Source of the DNA: WLWS01 sp965243105
GTDB lineage: Bacteria; Pseudomonadota; Gammaproteobacteria; Eutrophobiales; Eutrophobiaceae
NCBI GenBank assembly: GCA_965243105.1
Contig: CBDEUC010000002.1
Coordinates: 186,001 to 250,000 of the forward strand
Reading direction: 5' to 3'
DNA: 64,000 nucleotides
This document shows, piece after piece, positions 57,901-60,694 of this stretch; position 1 is the stretch's first letter; the number at the start of each line of letters is the position of its first letter. A model generated the notes under the pieces. The model saw only the letters and a list, made by a program, of their open reading frames with translations. It made no database searches and was not told the origin of the DNA. The position numbers were made by a program, and so were the translations under genes.

Positions 57901-58234
57901 TCCAGACATCCATACTACCCGCTATTCGGTGACGCTGGCGAATGGTGATCCTTTGCCATCATGGCTGAGACTGGATGATAAAGGTGGCCTGGTAAGTGGT
58001 GAGCCACCAGTGGATATTGAAGGTATCAAGCTCAGGGTAGAGGTTGTTTTGAGCGATGGTACAACTATAGTTCGCTACGTGTCGGTAGACACATTTACGG
58101 GGGAAATTACCGCAATGCTTGATCAAGAAAACGCCAATATAGCAGGCACCAGCATGTTCAGTGAACAGGTGAAAGGTGTGTTTGGAAGCTCTAATGAGGT
58201 AGAAGATCCCCTGTTTGCAGCGCTGAAAGACTAA
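33920..58234 (+). CDS. Giant (8,104-residue) repetitive surface protein with LEPR motif, DUF4347 and Ig/cadherin-like repeats
   Basis: One uninterrupted frame of 24.3 kb. Residues 1-40 are basic with no cleavable signal; LISLEPRFMFDAAG (39-52) matches the LEPR-type N-terminal motif of very large secreted proteins. DUF4347 covers about 107-272 (EIVFIDTSVEDY, HIIAHGDAGQLQLG, DILIYGCNFG). A choice-of-anchor-like beta domain follows to about 505, then Ig/cadherin-like domains. A LamG-like domain (about 1160-1385) is inserted within one of these. Residues 1452-5493 are 43 copies of a 94-residue repeat, 5768-7083 are 14 more, and 7361-7740 are four 95-residue relatives. The C-terminal 260 residues hold a linker and a putative Ig-like domain. 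Each 94-residue unit has 13 acidic and no basic residue and no Cys, fitting Ca-dependent rigid rods. No RTX repeats are seen. A role as a long adhesin is inferred. Confidence 0.9.
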   Translation: MIRNLLKRLRRSKPTRPKLYYDGAHDGQVIPKDSVADSLISLEPRFMFDAAGVATGAEVAAETVAQEQAEQAADNAPAEPIPAAVVESTEKLLESLSLVDAAPSDSNEIVFIDTSVEDYESLLTGIDSNAEVVFIDSESDGLQQIADVLAEKGGEVDAVHIIAHGDAGQLQLGNTVLTQESMSGEHADELAAIGQSLSEQADILIYGCNFGAGDEGESAAALLSELTGADVAASDDLTGTADLGGDWDLEVQVGSIETNDDIFNAKMSTWEGILAIGVTPGATDADTAIAVAEGIDIVGSETSTGDANAVGTYTENDSGLGIGDGIYLTTGDNTTIAGDGTAGNRVNINNTGDDNDANHVILDGIANQDLEDVSTFSFDFSGTAEKLAVIYILGTEETAGFAPTYNDVFATIVTDTTGATHTVTDDVNSHFTANAGAGDWATHTDTDPSIESNFRTNAITGFVTVDNTGGGTNNVEFAVGDNTDNGFDTAVFISYFGAALSIDADGSTAGYDYSSSYTEGTAAVSVIDSDATLTQLDTAVTTIDSATITISPGTYQNGDDMLYFTNQSGISGTFNAAAGTLTLTADIPGTVTTATFLAALKTVTFDSTDSPGSNRSISIVVNDGTTDSNTATTTIDLLAANQEPTISLNANTVGFTEDSDTETLVLFDSVMADTVEATQRFTDIQITMTDVEAGDNLVFDGTTVDVDTNGFSTTAGGFTYNVTLVGSTATIDISHAGATNAEVNTVLNNITYINPDVSDDNLLNASRSITIVSLTDDGGTVGTGDDTVNPVSATATVNITTINDAPVQTTNTGITVLSSATETIDNLELLYTDPEGTPAASITYTVTTSPTSGQLELTTSPGVPITSFTQQDINNNLVVYVHDGSPGFSDSFVFDVSDGTDSLTGETFSIGIGSPPTISELGGDTLPYDLGAGGAQNIDQGTLATITDDGTTYNGGSLTVQITGSFNSGNDLLGIDTSGALSLSGPITTPGTTVSYSGNVIGVVSYTGATSDTLTINFTTAFADDTSVQALMSAITFDDSTSAATNGDTRDIVFTVTDDTMQSDSATTFIKFGTEIIATGDSYSMNEDGGTLNIAAPGVLTNDFLNSTYENRLASGSGVLEMSSLASDDTAGDDEWNNTGTDNDRWDFDGGAANGSFSPEAVTGSSHDGITAAYSFDGSGGAVLTSDGTNEHGLSSVANTESSSVATEIWFQSDGVDNEKQVLFETGDDAEGFAIFLDTNGADDIVELYLDDDDNTGIAVLTANLTDLGIDPTADFVQAVAVLGSDNNNDSVISLYINGSLIAQLDTSTNDDTGTTAEGTTSLPNGVFTMDDWADGNDAGLATYNEDVPGGTTGISNFQGDIAAFNVYSSTVNNVPVLDAADVAQNFNALSNPYTVTVNTDVSNGTLTLNADGSFDYTPDADFNGTDSFTYTVSDAGGVSDTATVTITVNQVNDPGSFGGDTSFATNEDTPFAGTVTFADTADGFTTPNFALTSGPSNGGVVVNADGTFTYTPTGDYNGADSFVVQVTDDDGNIETQTITVTVNQVNDPGSFGGDTSFATNEDTPFAGTVTFADTADGFTTPNFALTSGPSNGGVVVNADGTFTYTPTGDYNGADSFVVQVTDDDGNIETQTITVTVNQVNDPGSFGGDTSFATNEDTPFAGTVTFADTADGFTTPNFALTSGPSNGGVLVNADGTFTYTPTGDYNGADSFVVQVTDDDGNIETQTITVTVNQVNDPGSFGGDTSFATNEDTPFAGTVTFADTADGFTTPNFALTSGPSNGGVVVNADGTFTYTPTGDYNGADSFVVQVTDDDGNIETQTITVTVNQVNDPGSFGGDTSFATNEDTPFAGTVTFADTADGFTTPNFALTSGPSNGGVVVNADGTFTYTPTGDYNGADSFVVQVTDDDGNIETQTITVTVNQVNDPGSFGGDTSFATNEDTPFAGTVTFADTADGFTTPNFALTSGPSNGGVVVNADGTFTYTPTGDYNGADSFVVQVTDDDGNIETQTITVTVNQVNDPGSFGGDTSFATNEDTPFAGTVTFADTADGFTTPNFALTSGPSNGGVVVNADGTFTYTPTGDYNGADSFVVQVTDDDGNIETQTITVTVNQVNDPGSFGGDTSFATNEDTPFAGTVTFADTADGFTTPNFALTSGPSNGGVVVNADGTFTYTPTGDYNGADSFVVQVTDDDGNIETQTITVTVNQVNDPGSFGGDTSFATNEDTPFAGTVTFADTADGFTTPNFALTSGPSNGGVVVNADGTFTYTPTGDYNGADSFVVQVTDDDGNIETQTITVTVNQVNDPGSFGGDTSFATNEDTPFAGTVTFADTADGFTTPNFALTSGPSNGGVVVNADGTFTYTPTGDYNGADSFVVQVTDDDGNIETQTITVTVNQVNDPGSFGGDTSFATNEDTPFAGTVTFADTADGFTTPNFALTSGPSNGGVVVNADGTFTYTPTGDYNGADSFVVQVTDDDGNIETQTITVTVNQVNDPGSFGGDTSFATNEDTPFAGTVTFADTADGFTTPNFALTSGPSNGGVVVNADGTFTYTPTGDYNGADSFVVQVTDDDGNIETQTITVTVNQVNDPGSFGGDTSFATNEDTPFAGTVTFADTADGFTTPNFALTSGPSNGGVVVNADGTFTYTPTGDYNGADSFVVQVTDDDGNIETQTITVTVNQVNDPGSFGGDTSFATNEDTPFAGTVTFADTADGFTTPNFALTSGPSNGGVVVNADGTFTYTPTGDYNGADSFVVQVTDDDGNIETQTITVTVNQVNDPGSFGGDTSFATNEDTPFAGTVTFADTADGFTTPNFALTSGPSNGGVVVNADGTFTYTPTGDYNGADSFVVQVTDDDGNIETQTITVTVNQVNDPGSFGGDTSFATNEDTPFAGTVTFADTADGFTTPNFALTSGPSNGGVVVNADGTFTYTPTGDYNGADSFVVQVTDDDGNIETQTITVTVNQVNDPGSFGGDTSFATNEDTPFAGTVTFADTADGFTTPNFALTSGPSNGGVVVNADGTFTYTPTGDYNGADSFVVQVTDDDGNIETQTITVTVNQVNDPGSFGGDTSFATNEDTPFAGTVTFADTADGFTTPNFALTSGPSNGGVVVNADGTFTYTPTGDYNGADSFVVQVTDDDGNIETQTITVTVNQVNDPGSFGGDTSFATNEDTPFAGTVTFADTADGFTTPNFALTSGPSNGGVVVNADGTFTYTPTGDYNGADSFVVQVTDDDGNIETQTITVTVNQVNDPGSFGGDTSFATNEDTPFAGTVTFADTADGFTTPNFALTSGPSNGGVVVNADGTFTYTPTGDYNGADSFVVQVTDDDGNIETQTITVTVNQVNDPGSFGGDTSFATNEDTPFAGTVTFADTADGFTTPNFALTSGPSNGGVVVNADGTFTYTPTGDYNGADSFVVQVTDDDGNIETQTITVTVNQVNDPGSFGGDTSFATNEDTPFAGTVTFADTADGFTTPNFALTSGPSNGGVVVNADGTFTYTPTGDYNGADSFVVQVTDDDGNIETQTITVTVNQVNDPGSFGGDTSFATNEDTPFAGTVTFADTADGFTTPNFALTSGPSNGGVVVNADGTFTYTPTGDYNGADSFVVQVTDDDGNIETQTITVTVNQVNDPGSFGGDTSFATNEDTPFAGTVTFADTADGFTTPNFALTSGPSNGGVVVNADGTFTYTPTGDYNGADSFVVQVTDDDGNIETQTITVTVNQVNDPGSFGGDTSFATNEDTPFAGTVTFADTADGFTTPNFALTSGPSNGGVVVNADGTFTYTPTGDYNGADSFVVQVTDDDGNIETQTITVTVNQVNDPGSFGGDTSFATNEDTPFAGTVTFADTADGFTTPNFALTSGPSNGGVVVNADGTFTYTPTGDYNGADSFVVQVTDDDGNIETQTITVTVNQVNDPGSFGGDTSFATNEDTPFAGTVTFADTADGFTTPNFALTSGPSNGGVVVNADGTFTYTPTGDYNGADSFVVQVTDDDGNIETQTITVTVNQVNDPGSFGGDTSFATNEDTPFAGTVTFADTADGFTTPNFALTSGPSNGGVVVNADGTFTYTPTGDYNGADSFVVQVTDDDGNIETQTITVTVNQVNDPGSFGGDTSFATNEDTPFAGTVTFADTADGFTTPNFALTSGPSNGGVVVNADGTFTYTPTGDYNGADSFVVQVTDDDGNIETQTITVTVNQVNDPGSFGGDTSFATNEDTPFAGTVTFADTADGFTTPNFALTSGPSNGGVVVNADGTFTYTPTGDYNGADSFVVQVTDDDGNIETQTITVTVNQVNDPGSFGGDTSFATNEDTPFAGTVTFADTADGFTTPNFALTSGPSNGGVVVNADGTFTYTPTGDYNGADSFVVQVTDDDGNIETQTITVTVNQVNDPGSFGGDTSFATNEDTPFAGTVTFADTADGFTTPNFALTSGPSNGGVVVNADGTFTYTPTGDYNGADSFVVQVTDDDGNIETQTITVTVNQVNDPGSFGGDTSFATNEDTPFAGTVTFADTADGFTTPNFALTSGPSNGGVVVNADGTFTYTPTGDYNGADSFVVQVTDDDGNIETQTITVTVNQVNDPGSFGGDTSFATNEDTPFAGTVTFADTADGFTTPNFALTSGPSNGGVVVNADGTFTYTPTGDYNGADSFVVQVTDDDGNIETQTITVTVNQVNDPGSFGGDTSFATNEDTPFAGTVTFADTADGFTTPNFALTSGPSNGGVVVNADGTFTYTPTGDYNGADSFVVQVTDDDGNIETQTITVTVNQVNDPGSFGGDTSFATNEDTPFAGTVTFADTADGFTTPNFALTSGPSNGGVVVNADGTFTYTPTGDYNGADSFVVQVTDDDGNIETQTITVTVNQVNDPGSFGGDTSFATNEDTPFAGTVTFADTADGFTTPNFALTSGPSNGGVVVNADGTFTYTPTGDYNGADSFVVQVTDDDGNIETQTITVTVNQVNDPGSFGGDTSFATNEDTPFAGTVTFADTADGFTTPNFALTSGPSNGGVVVNADGTFTYTPTGDYNGADSFVVQVTDDDGNIETQTITVTVNQVNDPGSFGGDTSFATNEDTPFAGTVTFADTADGFTTPNFALTSGPSNGGVVVNADGTFTYTPTGDYNGADSFVVQVTDDDGNIETQTITVTVNQVNDPGSFGGDTSFATNEDTPFAGTVTFADTADGFTTPNFALTSGPSNGGVVVNADGTFTYTPTGDYNGADSFVVQVTDDDGNIETQTITVTVNQVNDPGSFGGDTSFATNEDTPFAGTVTFADTADGFTTPNFALTSGPSNGGVVVNADGTFTYTPTGDYNGADSFVVQVTDDDGNIETQTITVTVNQVNDPGSFGGDTSFATNEDTPFAGTVTFADTADGFTTPNFALTSGPSNGGVVVNADGTFTYTPTGDYNGADSFVVQVTDDDGNIETQTITVTVNQVNDPGSFGGDTSFATNEDTPFAGTVTFADTADGFTTPNFALTSGPSNGGVVVNADGTFTYTPTGDYNGADSFVVQVTDDDGNIETQTITVTVNQVNDPGSFGGDLSGEDGGPAVGTATFADTADGFTTPNFAINTAATNGTASINPAGDWSYTPDADFNGVDTFTIEVTDDDGNTETQVITITVNGVVDAFNDAASTNINTLVNVDVLANDTFGAGATITSIGVPTMGGSAVLNGTTIDFTPGGGFTGVDTFTYTVTTAAGDTETATVSVTVTDPNVPVSSDDSEVAAEDSGLNTYPSVLNNDSGLGDAPIVVTVETGVSNGTLVLRTDGTFDYTPDPDFNGVDSFTYRATDNNGDFDTATVTITVNQVNDPGSFGGDTSFATNEDTPFAGTVTFADTADGFTTPNFALTSGPSNGGVVVNADGTFTYTPTGDYNGADSFVVQVTDDDGNIETQTITVTVNQVNDPGSFGGDTSFATNEDTPFAGTVTFADTADGFTTPNFALTSGPSNGGVVVNADGTFTYTPTGDYNGADSFVVQVTDDDGNIETQTITVTVNQVNDPGSFGGDTSFATNEDTPFAGTVTFADTADGFTTPNFALTSGPSNGGVVVNADGTFTYTPTGDYNGADSFVVQVTDDDGNIETQTITVTVNQVNDPGSFGGDTSFATNEDTPFAGTVTFADTADGFTTPNFALTSGPSNGGVVVNADGTFTYTPTGDYNGADSFVVQVTDDDGNIETQTITVTVNQVNDPGSFGGDTSFATNEDTPFAGTVTFADTADGFTTPNFALTSGPSNGGVVVNADGTFTYTPTGDYNGADSFVVQVTDDDGNIETQTITVTVNQVNDPGSFGGDTSFATNEDTPFAGTVTFADTADGFTTPNFALTSGPSNGGVVVNADGTFTYTPTGDYNGADSFVVQVTDDDGNIETQTITVTVNQVNDPGSFGGDTSFATNEDTPFAGTVTFADTADGFTTPNFALTSGPSNGGVVVNADGTFTYTPTGDYNGADSFVVQVTDDDGNIETQTITVTVNQVNDPGSFGGDTSFATNEDTPFAGTVTFADTADGFTTPNFALTSGPSNGGVVVNADGTFTYTPTGDYNGADSFVVQVTDDDGNIETQTITVTVNQVNDPGSFGGDTSFATNEDTPFAGTVTFADTADGFTTPNFALTSGPSNGGVVVNADGTFTYTPTGDYNGADSFVVQVTDDDGNIETQTITVTVNQVNDPGSFGGDTSFATNEDTPFAGTVTFADTADGFTTPNFALTSGPSNGGVVVNADGTFTYTPTGDYNGADSFVVQVTDDDGNIETQTITVTVNQVNDPGSFGGDTSFATNEDTPFAGTVTFADTADGFTTPNFALTSGPSNGGVVVNADGTFTYTPTGDYNGADSFVVQVTDDDGNIETQTITVTVNQVNDPGSFGGDTSFATNEDTPFAGTVTFADTADGFTTPNFALTSGPSNGGVVVNADGTFTYTPTGDYNGADSFVVQVTDDDGNIETQTITVTVNQVNDPGSFGGDTSFATNEDTPFAGTVTFADTADGFTTPNFALTSGPSNGGVVVNADGTFTYTPTGDYNGADSFVVQVTDDDGNIETQTITVTVNQVNDPGSFGGDTSFATNEDTPFAGTVTFADTADGFTTPNFALTSGPSNGGVVVNADGTFTYTPTGDYNGADSFVVQVTDDDGNIETQTITVTVNQVNDPGSFGGDLSDTISEDGGPAVGTATFADTADGFTTPNFAINTAATNGTASINPAGDWSYTPDADFNGVDTFTIEVTDDDGNTETQVITITVNGVVDAFNDAASTNINTLVNVDVLANDTFGAGATITSIGVPTMGGSAVLNGTTIDFTPGGGFTGVDTFTYTVTTAAGDTETATVSVTVTDPNIPAATDDTVGVNEDSGLNTFGTVLANDSGLGDAPIVVTVETGVSNGTLVLRTDGTFDYTPDPDFNGVDSFTYRATDNNGDFDTATVTITVNQVDDPGSFGGDVSDTINEDGGPANGTVTFSDAADGFTTPNFSISTGATNGTASINPAGDWSYTPDPDFNGIDTFTVQVTDDDGNVETQTITVTVNQVDDPGSFGGDVSDTINEDGGPANGTVTFSDAADGFTTPNFSISTGATNGTASINPAGDWSYTPDPDFNGIDTFTVQVTDDDGNVETQTITVTVNQVDDPGSFGGDVSDTINEDGGPANGTVTFSDAADGFTTPNFSISTGATNGTASINPAGDWSYTPDPDFNGIDTFTVQVTDDDGNVETQTITVTVNQVDDPGSFGGDVSDTINEDGGPANGTVTFSDAADGFTTPNFSISTGATNGTASINPAGDWSYTPDPDFNGIDTFTVQVTDDDGNVETQTITVTVNQVDDPTVFTGDKDGAGDENGGAINGSLSVSDPDGISSPGFTVSGAASNGTASIDPVTGSWTYTPNPNFSGTDSFAVQVTDDAGNIATEVITLTVNPVIDPGTGTPGGGDGANDEDPVIPDQLFEADRPVESIPGASQPRESTDAGSFASQGSVLDAVESATREFTPAEFEVGDQLADSVGYFDVGGVKGFSVSFELTETRNSGPAQQDSAFPLRIGIDSDTDSDSEVSENDQLVVRSLLRERTLYVEVNYVVNSNPDIHTTRYSVTLANGDPLPSWLRLDDKGGLVSGEPPVDIEGIKLRVEVVLSDGTTIVRYVSVDTFTGEITAMLDQENANIAGTSMFSEQVKGVFGSSNEVEDPLFAALKD
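38273..50398 (+). repeat. Array 1: 43 tandem copies of a 282-bp coding unit
   Basis: Unit boundaries were set at the codon for Val in VNDPGSFGGDTSFATNEDTP; 43 x 282 fits exactly. Units differ at very few sites: TTG or CTG for one Leu, GGT or GGG for one Gly, and one replacement (Val to Leu, unit 3, near 38986). CTG occurs in units 4, 8, 20, 21, 27, 34 and 35. GGG occurs in units 1, 2, 4, 8, 9, 24, 27, 29, 32, 35 and 37. Each unit folds as a tandem-95/cadherin-like domain. Copy number depends on assembly quality. Confidence 0.95.
50399..51220 (+). repeat. Non-array block, copy 1 (822 bp)
   Basis: Encodes a variant Ig-like unit (EDGGPAVGTATFADTADGF and on), a domain beginning VVDAFNDAASTNINTLVNVD, and a third beginning near VPVSSDDSEVAAEDSGL. 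It is nearly identical to 55169-55999 except for a 9-base deletion near 50435 (LSG-EDGG instead of LSDTISEDGG) and a diverged patch of about 80 bases near 50943-51025. Confidence 0.9.
51221..55168 (+). repeat. Array 2: 14 tandem copies of the same 282-bp unit
   Basis: Exactly 14 x 282 bases, the same unit as array 1. Unit 2 has the CTG Leu codon; units 8, 9 and 10 have GGG; the rest are TTG/GGT. The last unit carries one further silent change (AACGGC near 55085). Confidence 0.95.
55169..55999 (+). repeat. Non-array block, copy 2 (831 bp)
   Basis: Second copy of the block at 50399-51220, nine bases longer because it keeps DTIS. The middle linker differs (IPAATDDTVGVNEDSGL). It joins array 2 to array 3. 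Confidence 0.9.
56000..57139 (+). repeat. Array 3: four tandem copies of a related 285-bp unit
   Basis: Four 95-residue units beginning VDDPGSFGGDVSDTINEDGG and ending in ETQTITVTVNQ. Units 1 and 3 share TTTCACG and AGTACGGG, whereas units 2 and 4 share TTTTACG and AGTACAGG, so the four are two copies of a 570-base dimer. Unit 4 alone has GTCGAG for GTGGAG. Confidence 0.93.
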
Positions 58235-58270
58235 AAACGCCTGTCTTGAGTTCAGCAGACCTGCTCGATA

Positions 58271-58299
58271 TGTACAGATCTGTACATTACGGCTATAAT
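58271..58299 (+). promoter_or_regulatory. Promoter with perfect 16-bp palindromic operator for the secretion-like operon
   Basis: TGTACAGATCTGTACA (58271-58286) is a perfect palindrome. Its first half (TGTACA) is four of six for a -35 and stands 17 bases before a perfect TATAAT (58294-58299). A repressor or activator bound here would overlap the -35. It lies between the giant gene and the TolC-like gene, so the downstream operon can be switched separately. The regulator is unknown. Confidence 0.65.
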
Positions 58300-58353
58300 T
58301 TTCCCTTATTTTTTAATAAGATAATCAACTTATTTCATCTTATTCATAGGATT

Positions 58354-59868
58354 ATGCCAAAAGGATTCGCTATTGGGGTACAGATGGCGGTAGCTTTGCT
58401 GTTGCTTGGCGGCTGCTCGTTCTCGCCCATTCCGTTGACACGTGGCGAATTAGAGGAGCAGGCGAGACTTGATAACGATGCCCTGGTGGCCGGGCAGGAA
58501 GAGGTTAACGGTCCTATTTCACTTTACGAGGCCATTGCTCGAGCCTTGAAATACAACCTGGACTTTCATCTTGAATTGCAGGAAAAAGCCCTGTCCACCA
58601 GGGCCCTGGAGCTTTCAAGGTATGAATTGCTACCGAAATTTGTCAGTGACCTGGATTATTCCGGCAGGAGTAACTTCAGTGGTGCCAGTAGTCGCTCTTT
58701 GTTAACTGGGGAGGAATCCCTGGCAGTGTCAACCTCATCTGAACGGGATGTGCACACTGCTAATCTTAAATTATCGTGGAATGTGCTGGACTTCGGTGTT
58801 TCGTACATCAGGGCCAAGCAAGCTGCCGATAACATCCTCATAACAGAAGAAGAAAAAAGAAAAGTTGTCAACCGTATCGTTCAGGATGTGCGGTCTGCAT
58901 ACTGGCGGGCTGTCAGCAATGACCGCTTGATCGAGCGTCTTGAAGATCTGATGGTTAGGGTGAAAGGTGCGATTGAAGAGTCGAAACAGGTAGCCGCTGC
59001 AAAACTGGATAGACCCCTGACAGCATTGACCTACCAGAGAGAGCTTATAGGCATAAAGAGAGAACTGGAGGAGTTACAGCGAAATCTCCGACTTTCGAAA
59101 ATTCAGCTGGCAGCATTGATGAACTTACGGCCCGGTCAGGAATATGAACTTGAAGTACCTGTCCGTTCCGAAGTAAGCAAAGATATATCCTATTCGCCCC
59201 AGTTTATGGAGCAGATGGCACTGGAAAACAGGCCAGAAATAAGAGAGTTGATCTACAAGAAACGAGTTAATGCAAAAGAGGCCAAGCTGGCACTTTTAAA
59301 TTTGTTGCCTGGAATAGAATTTAATTACGGCGGCACACATAATGACAATAGCTTTTTGTTTAATAATGACTGGTTAAGCTATGGCGCGAAGGTGAGCTGG
59401 AATCTCTTGAATATTATCAGGTATCCGATTACCAGGAAAAATATTCAGGCAAAAGAGGAGGTTCTTGATGCAGAGAGGCTGGCTATGGGTATGGCTATCC
59501 TGACTCAAGTGCATATCAGTATCGCTCAACATGAGCATGCCCGTAGAGAATACTCTACTGCCTCGGACTATTTTCATACGCAGAAAAAGATCCTTGAACA
59601 AATTGAAGCAGCGAGGCAGGCTGATTCGGTAAACGAACAATCCCTTATCAGGGAGCAAATGAACACCCTGGTTGCTGAAGTTAAATACGATATTGCATTT
59701 GCAGAGATTGAGAATGCCTATGCAGGATTGTTAAGTTCAATCGGTACCGATCCTGTTCCGTTTGATGTTGAAACTGATTCGCTTGAATCAATGACAGAGG
59801 CGCTCAAGGAGTACTTTGAGTCATTTGCCAGGGATAACTTTGACGTATCACTCAAGATCAATGAATGA
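58354..59868 (+). CDS. TolC-family outer-membrane factor lipoprotein
   Basis: A 504-residue protein from the ATG at 58354, chosen because it directly starts a lipoprotein signal (VALLLLGGC, Cys near 24) and follows TAGGA; a frame from 58246 adds an unlikely head across the promoter. The outer-membrane efflux (OEP) repeats are visible as two similar halves: ISLYEAIARALKYNLDFHLELQEKALSTRALE, then a beta part (LKLSWNVLDFGVSYIRAKQA), and later FLFNNDWLSYGAKVSWNLLNI. The long helices form the periplasmic tunnel. The lipid anchor is like that of OprM-type members. It is the exit duct for the adaptor genes that follow (51-base gap). Confidence 0.88.
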   Translation: MPKGFAIGVQMAVALLLLGGCSFSPIPLTRGELEEQARLDNDALVAGQEEVNGPISLYEAIARALKYNLDFHLELQEKALSTRALELSRYELLPKFVSDLDYSGRSNFSGASSRSLLTGEESLAVSTSSERDVHTANLKLSWNVLDFGVSYIRAKQAADNILITEEEKRKVVNRIVQDVRSAYWRAVSNDRLIERLEDLMVRVKGAIEESKQVAAAKLDRPLTALTYQRELIGIKRELEELQRNLRLSKIQLAALMNLRPGQEYELEVPVRSEVSKDISYSPQFMEQMALENRPEIRELIYKKRVNAKEAKLALLNLLPGIEFNYGGTHNDNSFLFNNDWLSYGAKVSWNLLNIIRYPITRKNIQAKEEVLDAERLAMGMAILTQVHISIAQHEHARREYSTASDYFHTQKKILEQIEAARQADSVNEQSLIREQMNTLVAEVKYDIAFAEIENAYAGLLSSIGTDPVPFDVETDSLESMTEALKEYFESFARDNFDVSLKINE

Positions 59869-59919
59869 GCGCGTTATATAGAGATCTGTGTATCAGACAA
59901 ACTTTAAGGTGCCCAAGTT

Positions 59920-60684
59920 ATGTGTCGGACTAAAAATATATTAAGACTCGGTATTGCGTGTGTTCTATTTGTTCCCATATGCGCCTGGGCAGGAAGTACA
60001 GCAGGCTCTATTGGTAACGACCTGAATAATATCAGGGGGCTTGTTAAACCTTACAAGACGGCAACATTATCCAGTGGGATTATGGGAAAGATTGTGAAAA
60101 TACCCTTTCGCATGGGAGATGTCTTTAAGAAGGGGCAGACCCTGGTTCAATTTGATTGCTCTCTATATAACGCAGAATACGCGGCCGCCAGGGCCAGTCT
60201 GAATGCTGAGAAAAAGAAATACGAGAATAATTTAAAATTACTTGACCTTAATGCGACGAGCCAGATTGAAGTGGATATCTCTGAATCGAACGTTCACCAG
60301 GCCGAGGCTGAGTTACAGATGGCAGGAGTCAGGGTCGATCGTTGTGTAATCAAGGCGCCGTACAGTGGGCGTGTAATTGAAACAAGGGTAAATGAACACG
60401 AAAGTGTTAGTCCTGATTTACCACTCATTACAATATTAAGTGATCAACAGCTGGAAATTGAACTCATTGTGCCCTCAACATGGCTAAACTGGCTTGAGAA
60501 CGACGTTGAGTTTGATTTCAGAGTTGATGAAACGGGCAAAGACTATAAAGCTAAGGTGGAGCAACTCGGAGCAAGTGTTGATCCGGTTAGCCAAACTATA
60601 CGTGTAAAGGGGAGGTTCGTTGATGCGGCCGACCGAGTTTTATCAGGTATGAGTGGTACGGCCAGGTTCAGGGAATCTTACTAA
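59920..60684 (+). CDS. Periplasmic membrane-fusion (HlyD/RND-adaptor-like) protein
   Basis: A 254-residue adaptor with a signal peptide ending near CAWA (about residue 24), so it is secreted rather than anchored. The lipoyl-like half-motifs are YKTATLSSGIMGKIVKIPFRMGD (about 45-67) and VIKAPYSGRVIETRVNEHESVS. A helical hairpin (YNAEYAAARASLNAEKKK to VHQAEAELQMAGV) lies between, short for docking to TolC. A beta-barrel follows and ends in LSGMSGTARF. TAAGGTG precedes the ATG. The next gene begins ten bases later. Confidence 0.85.
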   Translation: MCRTKNILRLGIACVLFVPICAWAGSTAGSIGNDLNNIRGLVKPYKTATLSSGIMGKIVKIPFRMGDVFKKGQTLVQFDCSLYNAEYAAARASLNAEKKKYENNLKLLDLNATSQIEVDISESNVHQAEAELQMAGVRVDRCVIKAPYSGRVIETRVNEHESVSPDLPLITILSDQQLEIELIVPSTWLNWLENDVEFDFRVDETGKDYKAKVEQLGASVDPVSQTIRVKGRFVDAADRVLSGMSGTARFRESY

Positions 60685-60694
60685 TCAAATTGTA

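Noticed and set aside
57140..58234. Possible RTX calcium-binding nonapeptides at the C-terminus of the giant protein
   Set aside because: Asp-rich stretches occur, but no tandem GGxGxDxUx units were found.
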